Origin: Flaccisagitta enflata
Taxonomy: Eukaryota; Chaetognatha; Sagittoidea; Aphragmophora
Assembly (NCBI GenBank): GCA_965153355.1
Contig: OZ231126.1
Location: 43,400,001 to 43,464,000, forward strand
DNA: 64,000 bases
Reading direction: 5' to 3'
The notes under the pieces: model-generated
What the model saw: only the letters and a program-made list of their open reading frames with translations
The model's database searches: none
Told to the model about the DNA's origin: nothing
Made by a program: the position numbers and the translations under genes
Shown here: positions 35,866 through 54,574 of the stretch, one piece after another
Layout of the letters: each line of letters starts with the position of its first letter
Numbering within the stretch: the stretch's first letter is position 1

Positions 35866-37410
35866 ATGCCACTATCGCGAATCTAGAGTGCGACAACTTT
35901 GCTTTTAGACTTCTTCTTATCGGAACGGGAGCTCGGCTCCGGGTCTGGATGCCAGCTGTTACTATGAATATCCTAACGATGTGACATTTTTCTGTTCCCT
36001 AAATATCACTAGGTGGGGAAAGTTACCCGGAAAAATTAATTACTATTCCGGAATTTATACTTTGACTTGCACTATATTCTTAGCGCGAACGCGCCCGTAT
36101 TCAGGCAGTGAAAAGTTTTCGTTGCTCTGATTGGTTAAAAATATCAGATTCGCGAAGGATGATTGGCTGGAAGAGACACTCTCAGGAACTAACGAAGGCC
36201 AAGCAGCTAGTCAGACGGTAGTTAATATTGCTTAATTAATCGTGCGTTATGACACTCAGTTTAATTATCTAGTTGGATAATTGTATGTAAACAATCAATC
36301 TTCGCCCGTCATAGCGAGGGTTCAACTGTTTAAAATCGGCAACTAACGCAATAACGGGAATCTAGATTTCTCTCTGCTTCGCTGGAGATCAGCTGATCAG
36401 CGTGTCGGCAATGAATCATAAGAGAAAAACTGAAAGACATACCAATGACAGACCAAGAGACTAACCAAGAGACTAACCGAGAGATGTGCCTAGAGATAAG
36501 CTAAGAGATAAATAGATTGATAAACAAACTGAGAGACAAATATAGGGACAAACTTAAACGTCAAGAGGCAAATCAAGAGACATACTGAGAGACAAACTGT
36601 AAGAAAAATAAATATACTAACAAAGAGACAAACTCAGAGATATGTCCAGAGACAGGCCAAGAAGTAGGATAATTCAATAATTAAGAAAGAAACCGTTTTA
36701 CTTTAATGATACCATGTGCAATTTTTCCTTGGGCTACGCTCGTTCTCTTGCTCGAGAACGGTAAGCCCATTTTTCCTCCTCATATTCATCCGCGCCTGGA
36801 CGCGGCGTCATTGGTAAATCGGGTCCGAGTTTGTCACAAGAGTTCAGTGAAATCGATAACAGTTTTTGGCCATAACTTTTGAACGCATCAATGGATTTGG
36901 ATAATTCTTTCAAATTTGGAATATTGGGATTAAAACGCATAGGATGTCAAAAAAATTTTTTACTTCAGAGCGTCCGTTCAGAATCAGTGGGCCTACCCAC
37001 TATAAGCCACTTTTTGGCCCGTCGCACTGTGGGCTGAATTGTGCGCTAGATGGCTCATTGGGGATTAACATCACATCTTTTCCATAAAATTGTCCCTAAT
37101 GAAATATACAGAGTAAAAAACATTTTTCTGCATATTTCCAGATGTTAAGAAACTATTTATACCCAATTTTGACACATTTCTATTGGACTAAAAGCTTTTG
37201 GAGCTCAGCAAAAGAAGAGAAATTTGAGAAAATCAAGTGAAAAATACTGCAAAACTGTCATACATTTAGTATTTAAATTGTCTTAAGTTATGACCAAATC
37301 AATGAAATTTTGTCTTTTTTCATTAAGATTCCTTAATAAGGTGATCAAAAAAAAAAATCATTTTTTTTGCTCATCTAGCTCATTTTGCTCATTTTTTTTC
37401 TAATCAAATA
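35866..37410. other. No confirmed gene; degenerate CAAGAGACAAACT repeat
   Basis: 36,415-36,665 is a loose repeat of GAGACAAACT and GAGACTAACC units. A 68-codon minus-strand frame at 36,734-36,940 is non-repetitive (it contains LGPDLPMTPRPGADEYEEEK) but has no recognisable family or splice support. Confidence 0.4.
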
Positions 37411-37984
37411 CAGTAGATGTCGTCTAGACTTGGAAATACGGGGGAATTCATTACAGGAAAACAAATAAAGTTATGAGAGTGATATTTGGAATGTAAACTA
37501 ATAAAAGGATGCTTTATTGCCCATGGGTGTTGGTTGCCATGGAAACACATTTCCATGTATTCATGCTTAAGTATCAATTTTTTGAGAAATTTTATGAGGG
37601 AACATTGTTTAAAATAAAATTTGCTACAACTTTCCCACAGTATGTTCTGTAAGAATATTGCTGGTTTGGCGGTTGCTAGGGAGCATCACAGGGCTGTCAC
37701 ACATAGTTACGGTCCCTAGCAACGGCTAAACGAGCAATATTCTTACAGAACATACTGTGGGAAAGTTGTGGCAAATTGTATTTTAAACAATGTTCCCTAA
37801 AAAAATTTCTCAAAATATTTATACTTTAGCATGAATACATGAAAATGTGTTTCCATAGCAACCAACACCCATAGGCAACAAAGCATCCTTTTAATAGTCT
37901 ATATTCCAAATATCGGTCTCTTAAGTAAATTTGTCTTCCTGTAATGAATTCCCCCGTATTTCCAAGTCTAGACAACATCTACTG
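37411..37984. mobile_element. Mariner-type foldback MITE D, copy 2
   Basis: CAGTAGATGTCGTCTAGACT at the left and its near-perfect reverse complement at the right, each bordered by TA. The inverted arms are about 280 bp each and meet around 37,700, so a single strand would fold into one long hairpin. It aligns with 21,266-21,774. Confidence 0.93.
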
Positions 37985-39368
37985 TATAGATTTTTACTTT
38001 TATCCATATTATTACTTGTCCATTTTAGGCCAAGAAAATCGCAATAAGCACGGCAAAGCACGGCATGAGCCATAGCATTCTGGATTCAGAACCCCTTGAG
38101 CTGCATTTTGGCATAAGTCGCTCATTGTGCGTCCTTGTGTGATTTTTTTTATTCGTAGGGTAATAAAAACATGCAAATTAGGTCAAATATGTAGTAAAAG
38201 TAGACTAATTTATTAGTGCTAAAAATGTAAAAAATAATGTTTTTTAAAATTTTTCTAGACATGTAAACAATAATGAAGGAATCCAACCCAATATTGAAGA
38301 TATTATGAGTTTTTTGTATTCTTAACAGCTAATCAAAAGAATTTATTGTTTTTTCTTGAAATTTATTATCTTTTGTAGTAATGTTCATTTAAGTCGCTTA
38401 TTTCCACTCTAAATCGCCATAAAACCTGTCATATCGACCGGTAATTTATGCTCAAACACCACTATGACTATTTTACTAACTTTGAGCCATATTGCAGAGA
38501 TGAAAATTTTCACTCAAATACCCAAGGAGCCATCGAGCGCAATCTGTGGCCCTTAGTGCGTCGGTCCGTCGGTACATCCGTTTGTCCGTCTGTCACAAAG
38601 TCGCTTTTCGGAGTTTTCCGCTCCTGCCCACCCGTCCGCGACTAATGCTGTCGTGTATACGGCCTTGTTGATTTACTTTTCATACAATCATTTTTTAGCA
38701 GATTTTGCAAACAGCTGTAAGCTAGCGATAAAAGAATATTTGACGTTCATAAGACCATCTTAACATCAGTTTGTTTCGATTGATAGGTCCCTTCATCAAT
38801 TTTTGTATTGGCGTGCAGCGGTAGTGGGGACGTCATTCTATCGCCGCAGACAAGTTCGGAATGGGGTTCGTCTATCTCACACGTCCGCGAGGCACACACG
38901 AGATGTGAGAGTCAATTTCTTTTCCGCGTCTTTGTCGCACAGACCTTGTTAGAGTTCCGCCGCGGGTGCAATAGTTCAATATTGGGCAGCTCAAGTTATC
39001 TCGAATCAATTAGGGCTTTGATTCTTCTTACCACTACTGGTCGATCTCATCGCATTTTAACAAGACAACATGATGTTATTTGTTTCTTTTCTTCTCCTCT
39101 GTTATTATGTCTTACTCAAGCCAAAAGAATTAGTCTTACTTTAATTGCATTTGGCTATTAAAAAAGAATTGGCCTTCAAAATGATCACATAAATCATACA
39201 ACACTATGCAAATCAGTTTTCAAATGAAACCATTCCTTAGGCTAGGATACTACAATTTCAGTTTTTTGCTTTATAATGTTCAGGTAGATGTTTATCAACA
39301 ATCGTTTTTTCTTTCAAAAACAAGGTTTTTTTCTTTCTCGTAGTGGACTAATGGTCCTGTGCTCGAAA
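37985..39368. other. No gene confirmed; contains an A-element remnant
   Basis: 38,540-38,670 holds a worn family A copy (GTCGGTCCGTCGGTACATCC, GTCCGCGACT, GTCGTGTATACGGCCTTGTT). A 117-codon frame at 38,808-39,161 is not recognisable. Confidence 0.45.
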
Positions 39369-39603
39369 AACAAGGCCGGATACACGGCTACCCCAGTCGC
39401 GTGCGGGTGGGCAGGGGCCATATTTGAGGTCACTTGATCATTTGGGCAGGAGCAGTGAGGCCAAAGACCGCAAAAATAAAAAAAGTAAAGTGTGACGGAC
39501 TGACGGCCGGACGGACGGACAGACCGACGGCCTGACGGACGGACAGACCGACGGACGGACCGACAAAGCGGGGTGTAGAGTCGCGTAGCACGCGACTAAA
39601 AAA
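39369..39603 (-). mobile_element. Family A element, AGTCGCGTGC variant
   Basis: AACAAGGCCGGATACACGGC, AGTCGCGTGCGGGTGGGC, a long GGAC tract with CGGCC interruptions, then TAGAGTCGCGTAGCACGCGA and CT before an A run. Hairpin loop and subterminal repeat both carry TGC. Confidence 0.9.
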
Positions 39604-40003
39604 GAAAAAAAGATTTCGTGAAAACCTAATGAAATTATCTTTCCTGAACAGTGAGAAAGTTCTTTCAAAACATTCCCCTTTTAAGGCAGGAATCGGCATT
39701 ATCCGATTCTTACTCAAAACTAAACTCAAGTCAACGGCCTTGATTCTGATTCTGCATTTGATTCTTCTTCAGCAAACTGATCGTTTATTCTCGTCTCTTC
39801 TTCTATACGATGCTCATAAATTCAAATCGAGAAAAGTCGTAATGACTTTGAGACTCTGCATGGATAATACGAAGAGAACGGAGGAAATGGAATGATGAGT
39901 GCCTTGTTGAAGATGATGCTGATAATATGCGCAGCCAGTGTGGAAGCGATGGTGGTTTATTCACCGTCTCAGTTTCTGTCTTTTCTTCTATCTGTGGTTA
40001 TGA
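39604..40003. other. No gene seen
   Basis: An 88-codon plus-strand frame from 39,629 lacks domain or splice evidence. Confidence 0.4.
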
Positions 40004-40428
40004 TACTACGCGAATCAATGAAAAAGATGCACTTTTAAATGACAATTTATCATATTGAATTTCAAAATAATTAAGTAAAATCTTAGGCCATTTTAAAGCG
40101 CTCAAAGAGAACTTTCATCTGGCCCCAATCTGGTATTTCTAGCTTTATCTGTTTAGAAATGGCATAAAAAAAAGTGAAAATATTATCATTTTCTGTTTTG
40201 CAATCTTACTGAAAAATGAGCATTTTTGCAAAGTAGAGGTTCACTTTGACAAGCTCTATCTTCTAGACGGTTTAAGATGCAGACCTGGGATTGGTCTAGA
40301 ATGAAAGAAATTTCAAAATTTTTCAAAATTAATTAAACAAAAAAAATTTCAAATAATCTTTTCTATTTCCTCTATTCACTTACAAAAGGGTGCAGCTTTT
40401 TTTTCTTTTTTTTTTGATTCGCGTAGTA
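40004..40428. mobile_element. MITE E, copy 2
   Basis: Inverted ends TACTACGCGAATCAA, followed inward by GATGCAC on the left and GCTGCAC on the right read inverted. The 390-bp interior is homologous to 25,018-25,431. Target duplication not resolved. Confidence 0.8.
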
Positions 40429-40666
40429 GGTGGAACAATATCCCTCACTATACCCAAACTGAAAAATATGGAAGAGGGCCTTGTGAGCCCTCACGGACTA
40501 GTCACTACGCGCATCACTCCTAGTTTTCCATTTAGCTTACAGTACTGTATCTGTTTGACTGTTTTTCTGATTGTTTGTCTTTTTGTTTGTGTGTCTTTCG
40601 GTCTGACAGTCTAACTGAATGGCTGACTGTCTTTGACTCTGTTTCTGTATGCTTGTCTGTCTGTCA

Positions 40667-41508
<842 letters not shown>

Positions 41509-41688
41509 AAGGGTACACGGCTACCGAAGTCGCGTGCGGGTGGGCAGGGGCAGTGATGAAAAGGCTTACCCAAGCATTTGGGCAGGAGCGGCTGTACATA
41601 AACGCCGAAATCGCGAAAAAGCAAACGGTGACCGACGGAGCGACCGACCGCCACAGCGGGTTATAAAGTCTCGTGCACGCGACTAAAA
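41509..41688 (-). mobile_element. Family A element, AGTCGCGTGC variant
   Basis: GGTACACGGC, AGTCGCGTGCGGGTGGGC, a short GACGGAGCGACCGACCG run, then TCTCGTGCACGCGACT and A5. The AACAAGGCC terminus is worn. Confidence 0.82.
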
Positions 41689-42245
41689 ACACCTAACGCC
41701 ACTTTATCCCACTCCACCCACCGCACGCCGTTAACTATAACATTGAAATTTTTCTTTGTTCATATATCATCATTTCAATTTTTATTTCGCGCTGTAATTT
41801 TACTCAAAGCATCGCCATTTTCCCATCCCAAAATTTTCAAGGCAACTTTATGCAGAAAAGGATTTTAAAAGTTGAGATACGCAAGAACGCTTCCATTCTT
41901 CATTTTTTCAAACGTGGGAGTAAAAATCAAGTCCGGTCTCAGCCACACGTTTCTTTCATTCTCTCTCTTATGTGTGTTAAAGCTCTTCCGGTCTTTTTAT
42001 AACCGAAAGATTCTAAAATTTTTCACCTCTGTCTCTTGTCTAGAAATTTTACTGCTTGTTTTTCTGTTTTTGTTCTGTTTTGTCTTCCTGTTGTTGCTTT
42101 CTTTCTGTCTGTCTCTCTTACTCTCTTTCTTTTTTTGTTTTACCTAGTTATAGTTACAGGCATTTGTAAGAGTTCTATCCAGTCGTTTCCATGGCATTCT
42201 GCGCCTTGTTTTTTTCGTAAACAAATCTCTCCCATGCGTTTTTAA

Positions 42246-46373
<4,128 letters not shown>

Positions 46374-46701
46374 ATAGAATAGAGATATTGAGAATTATGA
46401 TGAGCCACGATGGGGATGGAATTGTGGGCGCAATGTATCTGAATCATTTCATTTGCATATCAATTTAGGACAAGACGCAGTTTGGTCGAAAAAAACTTCT
46501 TCTTCTTTGCGGACTTTTCATCTACATCTCCCGCGGTCAGCGCAAAAGGTCATCTTCAGTGCAGCGAACAAACTGCCAACTCGACAGCCGGTTGTATTTG
46601 CAAGGCCTTTCAGTTGATGGGAGGTTTATAAGCTAAACGCTCATTTTCAAATTATATGCGATTCAAACGGACAGACGGACAGACAGAATGATGGAGAGAT
46701 T

Positions 46702-46862
46702 CAGTTAAACCCCGCAAAACGGATGTCAATTTCAATTAAATTTATTTGGAATTCTGTTATTGGCAATGTAAGACAAAAAAAAAGATATTGAAGGGACAAA
46801 CATTTTTAATCTATCATAGGCGGATATTTATCACTATGGAGTTTGTTTTAGCGGGGTAACTG
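46702..46862. mobile_element. Pogo-like MITE, uninterrupted copy
   Basis: CAGTTAAACCCCGCAAAACGGA at the left (first 20 bases diagnostic) and TTTTAGCGGGGTAACTG at the right are inverted ends typical of pogo-type MITEs. The middle holds A9 in GACAAAAAAAAAGATATTG. Flanking TA is not conserved here. Confidence 0.75.
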
Positions 46863-47511
46863 CATATAGTTGTGTCTACAGGCGTGCTTTTTTTTCTTTC
46901 CCTCCGAGTAACATTTGTTTTCCCTTTAAATCTTCCGACTTGTCTATCAGACTCTTATCAAATGGGCTAAGGTTAGTTATATGTTCCACATGTATTGTTC
47001 TTTGTCTTGTCTTTTTTAGCTTTGTCTTTGTCATGTCTTTGTGTTCTAACTTCACTTAAGAGCGACGAGATCATGCAGAGAAATGTTACATCTTTCAACA
47101 CCTCAAAAACAGTGTAAGGAGATGATTTGCATATTGCGGTAGAAAGGTTTCCTCTAGTATTTAAAATGATTTAATGTCGTCTCAGATTCATCCACACCCA
47201 ACTTTATTGTGTGTTGCCTCTTAGAATGACTTAAAAAAATTTCCACGAATGCTAAGATCGGTTCGATTGTGTCACGTCAAAGAACGTTTATGAGGATTGT
47301 TCTGAGTCTTAACTTCAAAGTTAACAAAAGAATGGCAAACCAAGCTACTTCAGTCGCACTGTGTTACTTCGAAACTCAGTACCTGAAACTGTTTTTGTTT
47401 TTAAATGGCGGGGGAACTATCCCGCCCAGAAATTGTTGGGAGTTTATTGGAGCTGGAAAGTAGGACTGAAGGGGTAGGAGGCGCTGAACCAATCCCAGAG
47501 GTTGAAGGGAA
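46863..47511. other. No gene seen
   Basis: Unique AT-rich sequence. Two short frames at 47,269-47,596 are not recognisable. Confidence 0.4.
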
Positions 47512-48122
47512 TAACCTTGGGGACATAAAAAATGGCGGATTTTGGAAAACTAATTCTATCTACCTTAAATTGAGAAAAACTATAAAAAATCGGTGACCAA
47601 TTTGAAGCTCTGCGAAAGATCTTTCAAATGAGACGTTGCTGGTTGTCCTAGTCTTTTTCGTTTAGAAATGGCATTGGGATGAAAACAGGTTGTCTGGAAT
47701 TTGAGAATTCACTATAGGATATGCATGTTTTTGTTTGTTGAAACATAGAAACTAAACGCATTGAGTAAGAAATTCGATTTTGGCGCCATTTTGAAGAAAA
47801 TTCGAAGCTCTTTAATTTGCTCATGGATATTAAGTAGCTGTGGCAATTCTGAATTGCATTATCAATAAAAACGTTGAGACAAAAATTGCTAATCGAAAAA
47901 AAAGACAATATTTGCCCTTTTTCCAATCGGTGATATTTTTCTTCGATCCTATGCCATTTCTAAACGAATAAAGCTACAGATACCAGACACAACTCAAATG
48001 AAAGATCTTTCGAAGGGCTTTACAGGCATCACCAATTCTAATCCATTTCTCTTACGTTATATCGCGTTATGGTTCAAAAGAAAGGTTTAAAAAATCCGCC
48101 ATTTTTTTTGTCCCCAAGGTTA
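47512..48122. mobile_element. Foldback MITE F
   Basis: TAACCTTGGGGACATAAAAA then ATGGCGGATTTT at the left is repeated in inverse at the right with one extra base. Further inside, TTTCGTTTAGAAATGGCAT pairs with ATGCCATTTCTAAACGAATA, so the element is a long imperfect hairpin. The inner GTTTAGAAATGGCAT is shared with MITE E, pointing to a common ancestry. Confidence 0.85.
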
Positions 48123-48537
48123 AAGACTGAGCATGTGAGTGAGGGTAGAAGTATAACCATGTTCCCTATTTTATTCCTTCACTGTAGTTGAAAGATAAAT
48201 TCTCCACTCACTCATCTCAATGGGGATTTTTATGACGGGTATAGGTCTTAGGTTTGGATGGTATGTTCATAATGAGGGGCGTATTTGAGCCACCATTTTT
48301 GGGGCAGCAAGCCAAAATCTGTGCCCCAACGAGTATTGTGTCCCAATGATTTTTCTATTACCTGTGTAGATAATTATGCAACTGATATTATTAATTGGTA
48401 TTGCTTCTCAATGCAACTTTTTTGTTATCATATAAAAGGAAGTCTAACAGTGTAAAATGTATACTATTCAAATGTTTTGTTATATGACATGAAGCATAGT
48501 TATTATCAATAATTTTGTCACATTTGGAGCATTGTAC
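48123..48537. other. No gene seen
   Basis: AT-rich, nothing supported. Confidence 0.45.
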
Positions 48538-48897
48538 CTAATTCACTTAGAATTCTGTTATTGCCAATGTAGGAATAAACAAGTGACGCGGGGTCACAAT
48601 ATCGTTGCGGACGGGTAGGCAGGGGCATCCAACCCCCATCCACACCCAAACCCACCCCCAACACTCAAACATATGCAAAAAGTATCAAAAGTGCGAATTT
48701 TCCCACTTTTAAACTCGATGACCACGGACCGACCAACGGATGGACGGACGGACGGACGGACAAAGCCTCTTATAGAGTTGCGTGTCCGCAACTAAAAAAA
48801 GATGTTGAAGGGACAAACATTTTTTATCTATCATAGGCGGATTTTCATTACTGTGGAGTTCGTTTTAGCGGGGTAACTGCATGTAACTATGTCTACA
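48538..48897. mobile_element. Pogo-like MITE interrupted by a family A element
   Basis: 48,538-48,577 and 48,799-48,897 align with 46,740-46,881 on the two sides of an inserted A element. The left MITE terminus is lost; the right terminus GTTTTAGCGGGGTAACTG remains. Confidence 0.8.
48578..48798 (-). mobile_element. Family A element in a defined insertion site
   Basis: AACAAGTGACGCGGGGTCAC, CGTTGCGGACGGGTAGGC, a CCAACCCCCATCC-rich body, (GGAC)n, TATAGAG, hairpin AGTTGCGTGTCCGCAACT and an A run. Comparison with the uninterrupted MITE at 46,702-46,862 places the insertion in the A9 run. Confidence 0.92.
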
Positions 48898-49039
48898 GAA
48901 CCAACAAAAGGATTGGGTCTAACGATACATTGCGAGAAGAGACCCGACCGGACACTCATACAATTTTGCTTTATATTTCATTAACGTGGGAAAGATAATA
49001 AAGTACTGACTTTATGAAGTCCCGTGGGAGTTGAATTCA

Positions 49040-51995
49040 TCCTGGTATATCGTCCCTGATTTTGGCCATGGTAATTAACAGTACTTTAACGCTGTTAATT
49101 AACACTATATAGGTACCAGGAAATTAACTAAGAAAAAACATTTCTTTATTTTTGAGAAAATCACTAAAAATAGGTGCTGAAGGTTGTTGTTAATTATCAG
49201 GTACCTATATGCTGTTAATTAACATGCTGTTTTTGATGTTAATTAACACCTTATTTTAGGCGTTAATTAACACAAAAAAAGTATAGATTATTAACAAATT
49301 GTTAAACATATACTATTTTTTGGTGTTAATTAACGGTTGAATGTGGTGTTAATTAACATGAAAAACAGCAGGTTAATTAACACCAAAAAAATATAGATTA
49401 TTAACAAATTGATTTTGTACCTATATGCTGTTAATCAACATGCTGTTTTTGATGTTAATTAACACCACATTTCAACTGTTAATTAACCCAAAAAAATATA
49501 GATTATTTTCAAATTGTTAAAAATATTTAATTTTTTTGTGTTAGTTAATGGGAGAAATGTGGTGTTAATTAACATCAAAAACAGCGTGTTAATTAACACA
49601 GAAAAAATATAGATTATTAACAAATTGATTTTTTACTTACACGCTGTTAATTAACATGCTGTTTTTGATGGTAATTAACACCCAATTTCATGCGTTAATT
49701 AACACAAAAAAAATATAGATTATTAACAAAATATTAAGAATATACAATTTTTTGGTGTTAATTAACAGGTGAAATGTGGAGTTAATCAATATCAAAAACA
49801 ATGTGTTAATCAACACAGAAAAAATATAGATTATTAACAAATTGATTTTGTAGCTATACGTTGTTAATTTACATGTTGTTATTGATGTTAATTAACGCCA
49901 CATTTCATGAGTTAATTAACACCAAAAAAATATAGATTATTAACAAATTGTAAAAAATATATCCTTTTTTTTGTGTTAATTAACAGTTGAAATGTGGTGT
50001 TAATTAACATAAAAAACAGCCTGTTAATTAACACAGAAAAAATATGGATTATTAACAAATTGATTTTGTAGCTATACGCTGTTAATTTACATGTTGTTTT
50101 TGATGTTAATTAACACCACATTTCATGCGTTAATTAACACCAGAAAAATATAGATTATTAACAAATTGTAAAAAATATACCATTTTTTGGTGTTAATTAA
50201 CAGTTGAAATGTGGTGTTAATTAACATAAAAAACAGTGTGTTAATTAACACAGAAAAAATATAGATTATTAACAAATTGATTTTGTACCTAAACGCTGTT
50301 AATTAACATGCTGTTTTTGATGTTAACTAACACCGCATTTCACCTGTTAATTAACACAAAAAAATTCTATATTGTTAATATTTTGTTAATGATCTATATC
50401 TTTTTGTGTTATTTAACGCATGAAATTGGGTGTTAATTACCATCAAAAACAGCATGTTAATTAACACAGAAAAAATATAGATTATTAACAAATTGATTTT
50501 GTACCTACACGCCGTTAATTAACATGCTGTTTTTTATGTTAATTATCACCCAATTTCATCTGTTATTAACACAAAAAGATATAGATTATTAACAAAATAT
50601 TAAGAATATACAATTTTTTGGTGTTAATTAACAGGTGAAATGCGGTGTTAGTTAACATAAAGCATGTTCATTAACAGCGTTTAGGTACAAAATCAATTTA
50701 TTAATAATCTATATTTTTTCTGTGTTAATTAACACGCTGTTTTTTATGTTAATTAACACCACATTTCAACTGTTAATTAACACCAAAAAATGGTATATTT
50801 TTTACAATTTGTTAATAATCTATATTTTTCTGGTGTTAATTAAGGCATGAAATGTGGTGTTAATTAACATCAAAAACAACATGTAAATTAACAGCGTATA
50901 GCTACAAAATCAATTTGTTAATAATCTATATTTTTTCTGTGTTAATTAAAATGCTGTTTTTTATGTTAATTAACACCACATTTCAACTGTTAATTAACAC
51001 AAAAAAAAGGGTATATTTTTTACATTTTGTTAATAATCTATATTTTTTGGTGTTAATTAACTCATGAAATGTGGCGTTAATTAACATCAAAAACAACATG
51101 TAAATTAACAGCGTATAGCTACAAAATCAATTTGTTGATAATCTATATTTTTTTATGTGTTAATTAACACATTGTTTTTGATGTTGATTAACTCCACATT
51201 TCACCTGTTAATTAACACAAAAAAATTGTATATTCTTAATATTTTGTTAATAATCTATATTTTTTTTTTTGTTAATTAACGCATGAAATTGGGTGTTAAT
51301 TACCATCAAAAACAGCATGTTAATTAACAGCGTGTAAGTACAAAATCAATTTGTTAATAATCTATATCTTTTCTGTGTTAATTGGCACACTGTTTTTTAT
51401 GTTAATTAACACCACATTTCTCCCATTAACTAACACAAAAAAATTGAATATTTTTTCAATTTGTTAATAATCTATATTTTTGGGTTAATTAACGGTTGAA
51501 ATGTGGTGTTAATTAACATCAAAAACAACATGTTGATTAACAGCGTATAGGTACAAAATCAATTTGTTAATAATCTATATTTTTTGTGTTAATTAACGCT
51601 GTTTTATGTTAACACCGCATTCCAGATTAATTAACACTAAAATGGTATATTTTTAACAATTTGTTAATAATCTATATTTTTTCTGTGTTAATTAATGGGG
51701 TGTTAATTAACATCAAAAACAGCATGTTAATTAACAGCATATAGGTACCCGATAATTAACAACAACCTTCAGCACCTATTTTCAGTAATTTTCTCAAAAA
51801 TAAAAAAAATGTTTTTCTTAGTTAATTTCCTGGTACCTATACAGTGTTAATTAACGACTGTTTTTTAAGTGTTAATTAACAGCAGAAAAACTACCGTTAA
51901 TTAATGGTACTTTTTTGCCTTTTATTAACAATTTTGTTAATTAGAGGCGTTAATGTGCCGTTAATTAACGCAGGGTAAATCGCTCACGATATATC
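49040..51995. repeat. 2.95-kb near-palindrome of GTTAATTAAC repeats
   Basis: Outer arms match inverted: GGTACCAGGAAATTAACTAA at 49,112 pairs with the complement ending at 51,837, and GGTGCTGAAGGTTGTTGTTA with its inverse near 51,760. The left half is a tandem of about 217-bp units marked by TAGATTATTAACAAATTGAT (49,390; 49,606; 49,824; 50,040; 50,258; 50,475 approximately). The right half holds the same units inverted (about 50,685; 50,905; 51,122; 51,342; 51,555). GTTAATTAAC or a one-base variant occurs dozens of times. No coding. Confidence 0.93.
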
Positions 51996-52553
51996 TCAAT
52001 TCATCGGAAAAAAAAATAGAAAAGAAAAAACTCTCACTTTGCGTTAATGGTCGTCATTTACATATCAATTGATATATCTCATCAGCACAGTAGCTCCTGA
52101 GCACCTTGACTTTCTATAGTATAACCGGAAGGACGCGAGAGTATCATTTCTGTGTAATATCATTAATGATAACTTAAATATAAAAATCGTTTCCGCTTCA
52201 GACTCAATTACGACATTCCATCATCCACTTACACACACACACACAAAAGATAAGAACAATGACTTGTTCCACGGAAGACCACAATTCCAGTTCACCCGAT
52301 CCTATTTTCTCAGCCTCGACGGAACGGAAAGAGCATTAAAAGTCGAATATCGCACACACACAACGACGAGACACACAAGAACAAACTTACACACGATCTG
52401 CTAGTCCAAACTTTGAGAAAGTGGCAACGGGCAGCGACACTGAATGGACTATGCTATTTCGTCATGTGCCCAAACCTATCGCCAGACGCGACGGTCGAAC
52501 AACTTCCATCTACCGACCATCAGACGTGGTAAGATTGCATGCGTGCAAATTTA
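51996..52553. other. No gene seen
   Basis: Short ACACAC runs at 52,231 and 52,352; otherwise unremarkable. Confidence 0.45.
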
Positions 52554-52700
52554 AACAAGGCCGGATACACGGCAGGACAGTCGCGGACGGTTGGGCAGGA
52601 GCAGTATTGCAAAAACCACTCGCAAAACAGAAATGTGACGGACCGACGGACGGACGGACCGACACGGCGAGGTATAGAGTCGCGTATCCGCGACTAAAAA
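52554..52700 (-). mobile_element. Family A element, AGTCGCGGAC variant
   Basis: AACAAGGCCGGATACACGGC, AGTCGCGGACGGTTGGGC, a short GGAC run, GGTATAGAGTCGCGTATCCG and CGACT with A6. Loop and subterminal repeat both read GGA, unlike the TGC copies. About 147 bp. Confidence 0.92.
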
Positions 52701-52857
52701 ACGAAAGAAAAACTCAAAACTTCAAAACGTAAGAAACTGACGGAAATTTGATTCCTGAAACCTGTTTTCGAGCGGATTTTGACGAGTCGTTTGAACGATT
52801 AAGACCCGCGTCGGTGCATTGAAAGAAAGAGTTGAAATAAGAAAAATGCCTTCAGGC

Positions 52858-53679
<822 letters not shown>

Positions 53680-53689
53680 TATCTATCGT

Positions 53690-53748
<59 letters not shown>

Positions 53749-53765
53749 ATCTATCTATCTATCTT

Positions 53766-53831
<66 letters not shown>

Positions 53832-53880
53832 GATCTATCGATCTATTTATCTGTCGATCTATCTATCTATCTATCTATCT

Positions 53881-53949
<69 letters not shown>

Positions 53950-54055
53950 GAATGAATTTTTTTTTACAAGAGCAGAACAACAATACAATGCAAGTTTGGC
54001 AAATTGTAAAAGCTAGCCTCGAAGGATAGCCTTTAAAGTCCAAAAACTTTTTTCC

Positions 54056-54109
<54 letters not shown>

Positions 54110-54116
54110 TTATCTG

Positions 54117-54182
<66 letters not shown>
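53680..54182. repeat. (CTAT)n microsatellites
   Basis: Tracts at about 53,680-53,950 and 54,056-54,182 with CTTT, CGAT and CTGT interruptions, separated by about 105 bp of unique sequence. Confidence 0.97.
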
Positions 54183-54249
54183 AAATCTTCGATTACTTTA
54201 CAAATTGCTCTTATCAATTATTATTAAAAAATTGTTTCATATGAATAGC

Positions 54250-54572
<323 letters not shown>

Positions 54573-54574
<2 letters not shown>

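Noticed and set aside
36734-36940. 68-codon minus-strand frame
   Set aside because: Non-repetitive, but no homology I recognise and no splice or promoter support; left as part of an unannotated stretch.
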